A DNA stretch of 64,000 nucleotides from Bacteroidota bacterium (GTDB taxonomy: Bacteria; Bacteroidota; Bacteroidia; Bacteroidales; VadinHA17): contig JAKPOU010000063.1 in NCBI GenBank assembly GCA_029547705.1, positions 62,001 to 126,000 of the forward strand, in the 5' to 3' direction. Below the pieces are notes generated by a model that did no database searches, was not told where the DNA came from, and saw only the letters and a list, made by a program, of their open reading frames with translations. Every line of letters starts with the position of its first letter. Position 1 is the first letter of the stretch. Shown in pieces: positions 1-8,544 of the stretch. The position numbers were made by a program, and so were the translations under genes.

Positions 1-2
1 CT

Positions 3-1247
3 GTTGGCAGGATTGGTGAACTTGGCGAACAAATTCAAAATGTGATTTCGGTTGGGATGCTTTCTGAAGGGTGGGATGCGAAAACAGTAACCCACATAAT
101 GGGTTTACGTGCTTTTTCAAGTCAGTTGCTTTGCGAGCAGGTAATAGGTCGAGGTTTGCGCCGTGTTTCTTACGATGTTGGCGACGATGGCTTATTCGAA
201 GCTGAGTATGTAAATATATTCGGAGTTCCATTTACTTTCCTTCCACACGAAGGAGGAGACGGTCCGCCACCGCCACCGCCACCGCCAAAAACTAAAATCG
301 AACCTGTTCTTGAAAAAGCTGAACATGAAATTATTTGGCCAAATATTTTAAGAATTGACCATGTTTATCGTCCTGTTTTAAAATTAGATTGGAATAGAGT
401 CCCCACCTTGGAAATTGACCCATACGAATCAATCACCAAAGCGGAACTTGCTGCAATAATTTCCGGGAAAGCGAATGAAAAGTTAAAATCGCTTATTGGA
501 TTAGAGCAAATTGCTGAGGACACAAGAATTCAAACTATTGTTTTCAGAATTGCTTCATCTATTTACAATTCGGAAAAACGACCTGACTGGAAAGGCAGTA
601 AAGAGATATTCTTAGCTCAGGTAGTCCGTTTGGTTGAGCAATTTATCGAATCGGATAAAATCACTATAAAGCATGATCTGTTCCATCAGAATAATTCTAA
701 AAGGAAAATTCTTATCATGCTCAACATGAATAAGATTATTCAACACATTTGGACACAAATCAGATCTGAAAACACAGAACGATTAACAGCAATTTTCAAT
801 AAAGAAAATCCGATACGCTCAACCAGAGACATGAGGACTTGGTACACTAGCAAACCTTGCGAATGGGTTGCGAAATCACATATCAGCCATTGCGTTTATG
901 ATAGTAGTTGGGAGGCAAGCGAAGCTTACTTTTTAGAAAAATCCGATTTAGTAAAATCATTTGTAAAAAATGACCATTTAGGTTTTTTTATACTCTACAA
1001 TTTTAACGGAGTAATTAGAAAGTATTACCCGGACTTTTTAATTCGTTTGGTAAATGGGGAATATTTGATACTTGAAACAAAAGGAGTTGATAATCAACAA
1101 AACCAGGCCAAACGAGAATTTTTAAACGAATGGGTAAATGCGGTAAATGTTCACGGTGGATTTGGAAAATGGAATTGGGATGTATCATTCCATCCGGCAG
1201 ATATGGAAGAAAAGATAAAAAAATGTTTTAAGAAACAGTTAGCCTGA
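3..1247 (+). CDS. Helicase-nuclease, type III restriction Res-subunit-like (5' end cut by window)
   Basis: The reading frame is open to the left edge, so this is the C-terminal part of a larger protein. The visible part begins with the end of an SF2 helicase core: VGMLSEGWD fits motif V and QVIGRGLRR fits the arginine-finger motif VI. An eight-proline linker encoded by CCN codons follows near 262-288. The last quarter contains PDFLIRLVNGEYLILETK (about 1027-1080), which reads as a PD-(D/E)xK nuclease core. Helicase plus C-terminal nuclease is the architecture of type III restriction Res subunits and related DEAD/DEAH restriction proteins, so a role in cutting foreign DNA is inferred. No methylase (Mod) partner is visible downstream. 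Codon use is AT-rich like the next four genes. The family call is firm; the exact subtype is not. Confidence 0.8.
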   Translation, partial: VGRIGELGEQIQNVISVGMLSEGWDAKTVTHIMGLRAFSSQLLCEQVIGRGLRRVSYDVGDDGLFEAEYVNIFGVPFTFLPHEGGDGPPPPPPPPKTKIEPVLEKAEHEIIWPNILRIDHVYRPVLKLDWNRVPTLEIDPYESITKAELAAIISGKANEKLKSLIGLEQIAEDTRIQTIVFRIASSIYNSEKRPDWKGSKEIFLAQVVRLVEQFIESDKITIKHDLFHQNNSKRKILIMLNMNKIIQHIWTQIRSENTERLTAIFNKENPIRSTRDMRTWYTSKPCEWVAKSHISHCVYDSSWEASEAYFLEKSDLVKSFVKNDHLGFFILYNFNGVIRKYYPDFLIRLVNGEYLILETKGVDNQQNQAKREFLNEWVNAVNVHGGFGKWNWDVSFHPADMEEKIKKCFKKQLA

Positions 1248-1406
1248 TGGTATGACAGGTACATTTGCAAATCGCATCTGCCACCCGCATACCAAAATTT
1301 GCAAAAGAGCCTGGATCCCACGCTGACCGAAAGATTGGCAAATATAATAGATTGAAAATAAACAAAACCAGCAGGTAACATGGTGTATAAAACATTTGGC
1401 AAAATG

Positions 1407-1503
1407 TGCTAACTTTAAGAACACTACATTTAATAAACATCGAAACGGGTTGATAGGGAATCGCTTTGAAATGCCAAACGTTTCATATACCCAGCCGTTA
1501 GCA
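1407..1503. repeat. attC-like inverted repeat upstream of the GNAT gene
   Basis: The gap 1248-1525 has no gene. It contains TGCTAAC at 1407-1413 and its exact reverse complement GTTAGCA at 1497-1503, about 20 bases before the next start codon. Inside are smaller hairpins, such as TGAAA/TTTCA around an AAACGTTT palindrome. Integron attC sites have a similar layout, with 7-bp outer sites close to RYYYAAC and GTTRRRY, but this pair deviates from the consensus by one base. The assignment is inference. Confidence 0.3.
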
Positions 1504-1525
1504 ATAATTATAAAAACGATATCAA

Positions 1526-2470
1526 ATGAACTTTAATAACATTAATAAAAAAATTGCACAAGGAGACTTGTTGCTTAAAACTATTTCTGACACAGACAGG
1601 AATTTCATCAATGGCTTATTCAGCGACAATGAAATAAAGAAATATTACATAGTCCCCAAAGAAGCACAACAAGACTATCGAAAACTGGTGGATTATTGGC
1701 TAAACGACATTAGGAATGGAGCTGGAACTTGCTGGGTAATAATAAAAAAGGGGCATGGAATATTTGCACGCGATCACCAAGTTGGTTTCGTAGCTTTTGA
1801 ATTTAGAGACTCTTTAAAAAAAGCAAGAGTTAGCTATGCTATTTTACCTGAATACAGGCGAAAAGGAATAGCAACAAATGCTGTTAGACTTGTTATAGAA
1901 AACCTTAAAAAGGAAGGTGTCGAAAAAATCGAAGCAGATATTGATAGAGATAATTTGCATTCTGAACGTGTCGTTGAAAAATTAGGATTTTCGGCGAATA
2001 AAAAACATGCATTAATTGACCCTGAGATGATGCGTGACGGAGATATAAGAATTAGAGCATTATGGAAAAAAGAACTTCTTGAATCCTCAAAAAGTGTTAC
2101 AAATGGACGAATTCCATTAGACGCTAATATAAATCAGATTATTCCAACCATTAATAGTGTTGTAGATGAAATTAATTCCAAAGGACAGCATCCAAAATTA
2201 CTAATACGATATTTCTACCTTTTAGGTAGAATAAAGTTTCTTGAGCGAAATTTTGAAGAATGTAAAGAAGCTTTTGGACAGTGTAATATGATAACAATGA
2301 AAGAAGGGCTTCCTGACATTCACGAAATCTTTTATTGGTTTGCAAAAATTAATGAAGCAAAAGGAGAAAAAGAAACTGCAAAAATGTATTATGGATTCGC
2401 ATTAGAAAAATTTAATGACAACCCAGACTACATAACACGAGCAGAAATTGAAAAAGAGATGAATAAATAA
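1526..2470 (+). CDS. GNAT-family N-acetyltransferase with C-terminal TPR-like region
   Basis: This 314-residue protein has two parts. Residues about 15-185 form a GNAT acetyltransferase. The acetyl-CoA loop region reads RRKGIA after VSYAILPEY, and the C-terminal GNAT signature NLHSERVVEKLGF resembles RimJ/RimL-type enzymes that acetylate protein or small-molecule amines. Residues about 200-314 are helical, with alternating aromatic and Ala pairs (YFYLLGRIKFLERNFEECKE; WFAKINEAKGEKETAKMYYG) as in TPR hairpins, suggesting a protein partner. The start ATG is the first in frame and lies 20 bases after an attC-like repeat. A second such repeat follows the stop, so the gene looks like a single-gene cassette. 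The substrate cannot be told from sequence. Confidence 0.75.
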   Translation: MNFNNINKKIAQGDLLLKTISDTDRNFINGLFSDNEIKKYYIVPKEAQQDYRKLVDYWLNDIRNGAGTCWVIIKKGHGIFARDHQVGFVAFEFRDSLKKARVSYAILPEYRRKGIATNAVRLVIENLKKEGVEKIEADIDRDNLHSERVVEKLGFSANKKHALIDPEMMRDGDIRIRALWKKELLESSKSVTNGRIPLDANINQIIPTINSVVDEINSKGQHPKLLIRYFYLLGRIKFLERNFEECKEAFGQCNMITMKEGLPDIHEIFYWFAKINEAKGEKETAKMYYGFALEKFNDNPDYITRAEIEKEMNK

Positions 2471-2483
2471 CTACTACCAACAG

Positions 2484-2597
2484 CCAGTTTTGCGTCAGGC
2501 GGGTCGAATGTTCCCGTTCGACACCTTATTGTAAATTTGAGCTTTGTCGCTCGCTTGAGATTTTTGGGTAAAAGATCCCGCCCGAACGCAAAGCTGG
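2484..2597. repeat. Long imperfect inverted repeat (attC-like) between GNAT and helicase genes
   Basis: The gap 2471-2645 is dominated by an inverted repeat. The left arm is 2484-2503 (CCAGTTTTGCGTCAGGCGGG) and the right arm 2577-2597 is its complement with one substitution in the outer part and a small bulge. Between the arms are a hairpin GTCGAA/TTCGAC (2503-2522) and a small GAGC/GCTC stem (2539-2551). Bulged long stems with an unpaired centre are the hallmark of folded attC recombination sites. No integrase gene is in the window, so the function is inferred. Confidence 0.4.
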
Positions 2598-2645
2598 TCA
2601 ATCGCTACAGGCAAGTATAGACCGGCATCCTGCACAAATTCAACA

Positions 2646-3554
2646 ATGGCAATAGTCATAGACAACATAGAGTTAGATGAAACAAACGTCGAGTTCAACA
2701 ATGCGTCTGAATTTGTTAAGCACACAGACAGACTTGTTTATCTGACAGGAAAAGCAGGAACAGGTAAGACAACTTTTTTAAAATATCTTCGTGAAACCAC
2801 AACAAAAAATACTGTAATTCTTGCCCCAACAGGTGTAGCCGCAATCAACGCAAGCGGACAAACAATTCATTCATTTTTCCAAATAAAACCGAGTGTTTAT
2901 ATTCCTAACGATAAACGATTAAGAACAAGAGCAGATATAACCGATACAGACAAAAGCACTATTTACGACCATTTCAAATATTTTAAGGAACGACATGAAA
3001 TAATCAAAGGTTTAGAGCTTTTAGTCATTGACGAAATTTCAATGGTTCGTTGCGACTTGCTTGATGTAGTTGACAGATTACTAAGAGTATTTAGACATAG
3101 AGAAAGTGAACCGTTTGGCGGTGTACAAGTAATACTTATTGGAGACACATTTCAGTTGCCTCCAATCGCAGACTTTGAACAATGGAATTTATTACAGCCT
3201 TATTACCAAAGTCCATTCTTTTTTAGCTCAAAAGTTATTGAGCAAAACAAACCCGTTTACATCGAACTGAAAAAAATTTACAGACAAAATGAGCAAGAAT
3301 TTATTGACTTATTAAACAGAGTTCGTATAAACCAAGTTTCAGCAAACGAACTGAATTTGCTGAACTCAAAATATAATCCAACTTTTTCGCCAAACGAAAA
3401 TTCAAACTATATAACGATTGCGACACACAACAAGTTAGTTGATAGCACAAACCTTACAAAACTTGCTGAACTTCCAACAGAATTAAAACTATTTGAAGCA
3501 ACTGTTAGTGGTGGAAAAAACGGTGATATTGACCCCTCAAATCGGTCATGTTGA
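2646..3554 (+). pseudogene. Pif1/RecD2-like DNA helicase, N-terminal half (interrupted by IS21-family element)
   Basis: The 5' part of an SF1B helicase gene. It shows Walker A GKAGTGKTT (about residues 36-44), motif Ia APTGVAAINA, Walker B VIDEISM, motif III LIGDTFQLPP and motif IV LKKIYRQNEQEF, typical of the Pif1-like helicases common in Bacteroidota. The host reading frame ends at 3511; the last 14 codons to the stop at 3554 are encoded by the inserted element. Joining 3511 to 6197 restores one continuous frame across ATVSG and [10 protein letters not shown], where family members read similarly. The intact gene would be 1824 bp (607 residues). The split product lacks motifs V-VI, so helicase activity should be lost unless the element leaves precisely. 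Confidence 0.85.
3507..3511. repeat. Target-site duplication, left copy (AGTGG)
   Basis: AGTGG sits immediately left of the element and is repeated at 6192-6196 immediately right of it. IS21-family elements usually make 4-8 bp duplications. Removing the element plus one copy restores the helicase frame, which supports this border assignment over the alternative direct repeat GTGGAA. Confidence 0.75.
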
Positions 3555-3598
3555 CCCCCTGAGGTTTTATTTGAAAGAACAGATGGTAACTGACAATA

Positions 3599-4321
3599 TT
3601 ACCGTTTTTTTCTTAAGCTTTCACCCTTTAATTCGATTATGTTTGATGAGTGTACCAGTCTGTCAAGTATTGCATCAGCAATGGTCGTTTCACTTATCAC
3701 ATCAAACCAGCTTGCCGGAGGTAGCTGGCTTACAATGATTGTCGATGCTTTTCCGTGCCGGTCTTCAATTATCTCCATAAGATCAAATTGCTGTTGCTGG
3801 TCCATCTTAGTCAACCCAAAATCATCGAGTATTAACAGGGATGCCTTTGCAATTTTATCAAAATATTTCAAGATAGTCCCATCTGCCCTTGACATTTTTG
3901 TTCTGAGCATGAACTTCTGTGTGTTGGAATATATTACACTATGCCCATGCAGACAAGCCTGGTGTCCGAGAGCTGATGCCAGATAACTCTTACCACAGCC
4001 AGTGGCACCACTGATTAAAACAGATTCTCCTTTTGTTATGTACTGGCATGTGGCAAGAGAAGCAATCATCGATTTATTAAGACCACGTGATGGTTCATAG
4101 AGCAATTCCTCAAGGCTTGCCTGGTATCGGAACCTTGCTCCCTTTATCATACGATTAAAACGGTTGTTCTTTCTCTCTTCTTCTTCCCGTTGTATTAGTA
4201 TCTCCAGACCTTCACCTAAAGATAGCTCATGGACCTGTCTGGTTTCATTTAGAGCCTGCCATCCGCGAGCCATACCTGCAAGTCTCATATGTCGAAGTTT
4301 TAATTCAATTTGTTGTTCCAT
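3599..4321 (-). CDS. istB: IS21-family transposition helper ATPase IstB
   Basis: A 240-residue AAA+ ATPase of the DnaC/IstB type. It has Walker A GATGCGKS (about residues 105-112), Walker B LLILDDFG and a sensor region IIVSQLPPASWFD. The N-terminal helical part (LRHMRLAGMARGWQAL) is the usual IstB leader. IstB remodels target DNA and stimulates the IstA transposase. It starts 10 bases after the istA stop, so the two are cotranscribed with istA first. The length is normal and there are no internal stops. Confidence 0.95.
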   Translation of the reverse strand: MEQQIELKLRHMRLAGMARGWQALNETRQVHELSLGEGLEILIQREEEERKNNRFNRMIKGARFRYQASLEELLYEPSRGLNKSMIASLATCQYITKGESVLISGATGCGKSYLASALGHQACLHGHSVIYSNTQKFMLRTKMSRADGTILKYFDKIAKASLLILDDFGLTKMDQQQQFDLMEIIEDRHGKASTIIVSQLPPASWFDVISETTIADAILDRLVHSSNIIELKGESLRKKR

Positions 4322-4331
4322 AAAATGATTT

Positions 4332-5897
4332 TTAAAGATTTAATGAAAGTTGATTATAATAATCCCGTCCACGTATATTCTTATGCTCAGGCAGAGGGAT
4401 AAATATTTCTTTTTCGGGCAGCCCATATTTTTGCATCTTCTCAACCATGCTCAGTATATACTTGTAAGAATAGCATTTGAACTCAATAGCTCTCCGGCAT
4501 GCTTCATCAAATATCTCAGGAGAGGTTTTACGGGATATGCTAAGAAGGCCGTCACAAGTGCGGTAGTTCTGTTCAGGTGGTCTGCCTCCATTAAAGAGCG
4601 ATTGCATAACTTGTAATAAAGGTTTCGATATCTTTTCCGCCCTTTCCATGTAATATGACGGGCTCCTTTTAAGGTAGTGCTGATGATGCGAACACAGATG
4701 ATCTAATATGGTTGAGTAGCCTCCGATTGTATAGTCACGGGGATGTATGGCAACCATCTCTCCCCGTATGTAAATGCGTACGATGGATCGGGTATAGATC
4801 ACTTTGACCTTTTCTCCGATCCATTTGTACGGCACACTGTAATAATGTTTATCAATAGTCAGATATATATAATTGTTCTGGGCAACTGTCAGTTCACGAT
4901 AGTATTTAATCTCATATTGAGTTTCAGGTAATGGTAAAAGCTTTCCCTTTTCCATTGAAAGGAACCGTTCCTCACGACAATATGGTTTTTTCTGCATGCG
5001 TGTCTGGTTATGCTTTCTTATCTTATCCAGCACTGCTTCATTAAGAGAATGAAGATCAAAAAACTGCAGCTTACGGATCCTTGCATAAACCCGGTTGTAG
5101 ACAAGCTTAACCTGGTTTTCTACCAGAGCTTTATCCTTTGGACTTGCAACCCTGGCCGGTAAAACTGTAATACCGTAATGATTACAAAAATCTTCAAGAG
5201 CCCGGTTTAACTCTGGCTCATAACGATTAGCTTTTACTATGGCTGATTTAAGATTATCTGGCACAAGTATTATTGGACTGCCGCCCAGGAACTCAAGACA
5301 CTGTCTGAGAGCAAATATAAAATCATCAATGCCCTGACTTCTGACTACAATAGCAAATGCATAGTCAGAGTAAGGTAGACAGGCTACAAAAACAGGGCAC
5401 TGAATCAACTCTCCGGTACCAATATCAATATAGGACAACTTGTGCCCTGCAAAGTCAATGAAAAGTTTCTCTCCCGGTTCATGATTAAGCACCATGCTTG
5501 GCTTACGTGCCAGAAGCTGCTGTTTGAGATGAAAACAAAACTGTGTAAGACCGTACCCGGAAGGAACTTCCTCCAGGTACTCTTCCCACAGGAGTTTACG
5601 AGTGACGCCCTTTTGTTTTAACTGCTGTTGATAATAATCGAGCTTTGATTTTATATATTCAAATCGATCGTCCTTGTAGGCAGGATTGCCACCCGATAAA
5701 ACATGTTCAAGTTCCGGATCATCAATAGATAAAATATCCCCACTATCCAGTTTTAAATCTTGTATCCGTCCCAGATATGACTTTACAGTATTCCTGCTTA
5801 TACCCAGTGTTCTGGCTATATACTTGATTTTCCTGCCCTGACCGTGTAATAACAATAATTGTTTGATCTGACTCATTGGTTTTAATTTTCCTGCCAT
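4332..5897 (-). CDS. istA: IS21-family transposase IstA
   Basis: A 521-residue DDE transposase. Residues about 8-45 contain a helix-turn-helix (IKYIARTLGISRNTVKSYL) that should bind the repeated end motifs. The rve integrase core spans about 135-300, with likely catalytic Asp in FIDFAGHK, Asp in ILVPDNLKSA and Glu in KALVENQVK. A C-terminal Mu-type beta region follows (YYSVPYKWIGEKVKVIYT). The start lies inside the right-end repeat zone, and a TAGAGT/ACTCTA hairpin (5910-5926) just upstream could modulate expression. The gene is intact. Confidence 0.95.
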   Translation of the reverse strand: MAGKLKPMSQIKQLLLLHGQGRKIKYIARTLGISRNTVKSYLGRIQDLKLDSGDILSIDDPELEHVLSGGNPAYKDDRFEYIKSKLDYYQQQLKQKGVTRKLLWEEYLEEVPSGYGLTQFCFHLKQQLLARKPSMVLNHEPGEKLFIDFAGHKLSYIDIGTGELIQCPVFVACLPYSDYAFAIVVRSQGIDDFIFALRQCLEFLGGSPIILVPDNLKSAIVKANRYEPELNRALEDFCNHYGITVLPARVASPKDKALVENQVKLVYNRVYARIRKLQFFDLHSLNEAVLDKIRKHNQTRMQKKPYCREERFLSMEKGKLLPLPETQYEIKYYRELTVAQNNYIYLTIDKHYYSVPYKWIGEKVKVIYTRSIVRIYIRGEMVAIHPRDYTIGGYSTILDHLCSHHQHYLKRSPSYYMERAEKISKPLLQVMQSLFNGGRPPEQNYRTCDGLLSISRKTSPEIFDEACRRAIEFKCYSYKYILSMVEKMQKYGLPEKEIFIPLPEHKNIRGRDYYNQLSLNL

Positions 5898-5958
5898 CTG
5901 TCCTGTTTTAGAGTTTTTGACTCTAATAAATAAAACCTCTGATAATCAAATCAGGAAA

Positions 5959-6191
5959 GGGGTCAATATGCTCCGAAAAGTTTTGAACCGATCCAGTCCA
6001 ACACGTTCCCTAGGGGGTCAACTTGCTCCGAAAAGTTAAACGCGCTCACGCGCACCCTCCCAAAAAAAACAAAAATCCCTTACCAGATTACCGATGGGGG
6101 GTCAAAATATGCCGAAATGTCATTAAAACTTATTGAAAATTACGATCTTTTTCAATCCATTTCTAGGGGTCAATATCGTCCGAAATATCCA
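5959..6191. repeat. Four subterminal transposase-binding repeats at the istA-proximal end
   Basis: Four copies of GGGGTCA followed by about ten bases and CCGAAA lie at 5959-5980, 6014-6035, 6098-6119 and 6166-6191, the last being the terminus. The opposite end has only two related copies, with one base less between CGG and the TTGACCCC block. Asymmetric multiple repeats are known for IS21-family ends, where they bind IstA. The remainder of 5898-6191 is non-coding. Confidence 0.7.
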
Positions 6192-6196
6192 AGTGG
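6192..6196. repeat. Target-site duplication, right copy (AGTGG)
   Basis: Second copy of the 5-bp duplication; the helicase coding frame resumes with the next base. Confidence 0.75.
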
Positions 6197-7154
6197 AATG
6201 TTTCCCGACAACATAATGCCAACGGACAGAGTTTTGCAACTCAAAGAAGGTTCGCAAATTATGTTCATCAAAAACGATAAAGCGAAGAGATACTACAATG
6301 GTAAAATTGCAAAAATAAGCAAAATAGAAGACAATAAAATTATTGTCGAGTTTTCAGAAGGCAACGAAATTACTGTAGAAAAACAAGAATGGAACAACAT
6401 AAAATTCACTTGGAACGAGAAAGAGAAAAAAATTGAAGAAGAAATTATTGGCACATTCACTCAATTCCCAATAAAACTTGCTTGGGCTATCACGGTACAC
6501 AAAAGCCAGGGCTTGACCTTTGAGAAAGTTATTGCAGACTTAGGAGCGGCATTTACATCAGGACAAGTTTATGTTGCATTAAGTAGGTGTACTTCTTTTA
6601 GCGGATTGGTTCTTAAATCAAAAATTGGAAACACCGCTATCAAAACAGACCCACAAGTTTTACAATTTGCACAAAACGAAACACCAAGCACTTTAATTGT
6701 TCAGGAGTTAAATTCAGGCAAAGCGGATTTTTATTACAAAAAAGTTCGTGAAGAAATTAAAGCATTAAACTTTTTAGAAGCATACGACAGTTTTGTAAAG
6801 GCAATCAAATTTAGAAACGATATTGAAACTGATTTGTTTAAAAAGTATTTTGTTGTAACGGCTAATAAACTTGCTTCGTTCAAACAAAAATACACTGACA
6901 TACTAAACAAATTTGAAACTGCAACGAAAGAAAACGAAGAATTACAAGTTTCCGTTTCTAAATTAGAAAGTGAAAAACAACAACAACAGTCAAAAATAAA
7001 CGAACAAAACAAGGCAATTAAACTATTACTTGACAAAACCAAAGACCTTGAAAGGCAAAACGAAAAATTAAAAAGCCAAATTAATAATAATGAACAAGAA
7101 ATTAATAGGCTTAGAAATCTAAAATGGTATCAGAAACTTTTTGGGAAAAAATAA
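6197..7154 (+). pseudogene. Pif1/RecD2-like DNA helicase, C-terminal half (after the IS)
   Basis: The 3' part of the split helicase. It starts in frame with [20 protein letters not shown]. It holds the small SH3-like region ([12 protein letters not shown]), motif V-VI residues [17 protein letters not shown] and [10 protein letters not shown], and a tail of about 150 residues. Most of the tail is a predicted coiled coil rich in Glu, Lys and Gln ending [10 protein letters not shown]. Coiled-coil tails of this kind occur in Bacteroidota Pif1-like helicases. An ATG at 6117 opens the same frame earlier, but that sequence belongs to the element. The stop is 12 bases before the exonuclease gene, so the two formed an operon. 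Expression now depends on read-out from the element. Confidence 0.85.
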
Positions 7155-7166
7155 ACTTTAAACTAT

Positions 7167-7862
7167 ATGATTAAACATCGAACCAAAGAATGGTACATGG
7201 CAAGAATTGGTAAATTTACTGCTTCAAATTTTCATTCATTATTAGCTCGCCCCGCTGACAAGAACGCTACAATTTCCAAATCAGCATTAAATTGCATAGA
7301 AAAAGCTGCAGCTCAACTCTATTTTAATGCATATTACGAACGACCGGATAGTGATTCGACATGTTGGGGATTGAAGTACGAGAATCGTGCTATACAACTG
7401 TTTTCAGAACGCATCGGTAAGGAGGTTGCAGATATTGGTTATATTGAACATCCTCTTATAAATTCCGTAGGAGCTACACCAGACGCTCGGGTTATAGACA
7501 TTAGCAATCCTGATGATTTAATCATTGCTCAGATAAAATGCCCGTATAACGCTCAATACCACAAAGACTATTTGAATAAAATTTTAGACACACAATCTTT
7601 GAAGAAAAAAAAGTCAGAATATTATTGGCAAATACAAGGAGAGATGTGGGTATCAGGAGCAGTTCATAGTTATTTTGTTTCGTATGATCCAAGACTAAGC
7701 AATTTAAATGATTGTTTACATTTTGTAGAAATTCAAAGAGACGAAGAATCTATTTTAAAAGTGGAAGAAGCAGTATTACAAGCGATTCAACTTCGGGACT
7801 CAATTTTGGAAGATTTTAGAAGTGGAAGACGACAACCTAAACATCTTTATGAATACTATTGA
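7167..7862 (+). CDS. YqaJ/lambda-exonuclease-type recombination nuclease
   Basis: A 231-residue nuclease of the YqaJ viral-recombinase fold (PD-(D/E)xK). It shows an N-terminal block EWYMARIGKFTASNF, then WGLKYENRA with the conserved Glu, GATPDARV with the catalytic Asp, IAQIKCP carrying the (E/Q)xK pair, and YYWQIQGEMWVSG with the conserved Gln residues. Members degrade one strand of dsDNA to prepare it for annealing and are common in phages and mobile elements. It follows the Pif1-like helicase by 12 bases, suggesting a helicase-exonuclease unit for recombination, element maintenance or defence. The usual acidic residue of the ExK triad appears as Gln (Q-I-K), so activity should be tested rather than assumed. 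No single-strand annealing protein is adjacent. Confidence 0.8.
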   Translation: MIKHRTKEWYMARIGKFTASNFHSLLARPADKNATISKSALNCIEKAAAQLYFNAYYERPDSDSTCWGLKYENRAIQLFSERIGKEVADIGYIEHPLINSVGATPDARVIDISNPDDLIIAQIKCPYNAQYHKDYLNKILDTQSLKKKKSEYYWQIQGEMWVSGAVHSYFVSYDPRLSNLNDCLHFVEIQRDEESILKVEEAVLQAIQLRDSILEDFRSGRRQPKHLYEYY

Positions 7863-8317
7863 TTGAAAGGAATGCCAGCCTGTAACAAGGTATTACCAAA
7901 AGCGGGGCTGAACGGCTTCGATTGGACATTTGTGCAAGGTTCAACTATCGTTCTTCAATTGAATTTCCGTGCTAAAAATCCTCGCCTTCGGCAATATCCA
8001 AACCGTTAGGAAACAGTGGGTTTTGGAGAGTATTATAGAGGTTGTTTGAAGTCCCAAAGGGTCAAGACCCATTATCAGGTTTATGGATGTTCCCCAAAAC
8101 GGGGAAAGGTTGTTGAGCTTTAAAGCACAAGAGATGATCTGACTGTACTGGCAAAGGAAGTGAATATTCAAGCCAACATTATCTATATTTGAAGACAGTT
8201 AGCTTTGGTCAATTTGGGGGCTAGCTTCCCGGAGCGGGGTGACAAAACCATGACAGGGGAATAAATGGAGATAGCTTGGTTAAAGAAGTAACTTCGGGAA
8301 GCCCGGTCAGAGCGTAA
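7863..8317. other. Gene-free stretch after the exonuclease gene
   Basis: About 455 bases with no credible reading frame. The segment 7873-8015 resembles the other cassette borders in style (TGTAAC near its start, CCGTTAGG near 8010) but I could not fit clear paired arms. The remainder shows no recognisable gene and leads into a decayed transposase tail. Confidence 0.4.
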
Positions 8318-8449
8318 CATTTTAAAAAAACTGAACTTTCTGCCTTTGAATATATTGAAATATGGTATGATGTTAGCCGTATTCATACATCAATAAAAAC
8401 ATCAATCAGAAATAAGAGAGAGAAATTTAAAAATCAATTAGTTGCTTAA
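8318..8449 (+). pseudogene. Relic of an IS3-family transposase (OrfB C-terminus)
   Basis: Translating from 8318 gives HFKKTELSAFEYIEIWYD followed by VSRIHTSIKTSIRNKREK and FKNQLVA before TAA at 8447-8449. This matches the end of IS3-type OrfB transposases, which typically read FFKTLKTEL...FEYIEVFYNRKRIHS. Just upstream the frame is broken: GAGCGTAACATT (ERNI) lies in another frame and a stop precedes the fragment. Only the tail remains, so it is non-functional. It marks another mobile-element scar at the edge of the AT-rich segment. Confidence 0.55.
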
Positions 8450-8471
8450 TAGTGTATACGGTTTATTTTTG
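8442..8471 (+). promoter_or_regulatory. Bacteroidota-type promoter for the GH92 gene
   Basis: TATTTTTG at 8464-8471 matches the TAnnTTTG -7 element, and TTG at 8442-8444 lies 19 bases upstream as a -33 element. Transcription would begin near 8477, giving a leader of about 68 bases before ATG 8545. Confidence 0.5.
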
Positions 8472-8544
8472 CAGTTCCAGTGAAGTGATTTTTTTAAAGT
8501 CCGGATAATTAGAAATACTTATTAAACTATAACAAGTTATAAAC

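Larger units (their letters stand above)
3512..6191 (-). mobile_element. Complete IS21-family insertion sequence (istA-istB), 2680 bp
   Basis: The element carries istA and istB on the minus strand and is inserted in a helicase gene. It begins TGGAAAAAACGG and ends, read inward from the other side, TGGATATTTCGG, giving 5'-TG...CA-3' ends followed by a conserved GATATTGACCCC. A 5-bp duplication AGTGG flanks it. Subterminal copies of the end motif (CGG, 13 bases, ending TTGACCCC) occur twice at the left end (3521-3536, 3543-3558) and four times at the right end (5959-5980, 6014-6035, 6098-6119, 6166-6191), as expected for multiple transposase binding sites in IS21 relatives. Both reading frames are intact, so the element may still be active. 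Confidence 0.9.

Noticed and set aside
3511..6198. Alternative 6-bp duplication GTGGAA around the IS
   Set aside because: It also restores the frame but gives ends without TG...CA symmetry and one extra residue; AGTGG gives matching TGGA ends and a better helicase junction.
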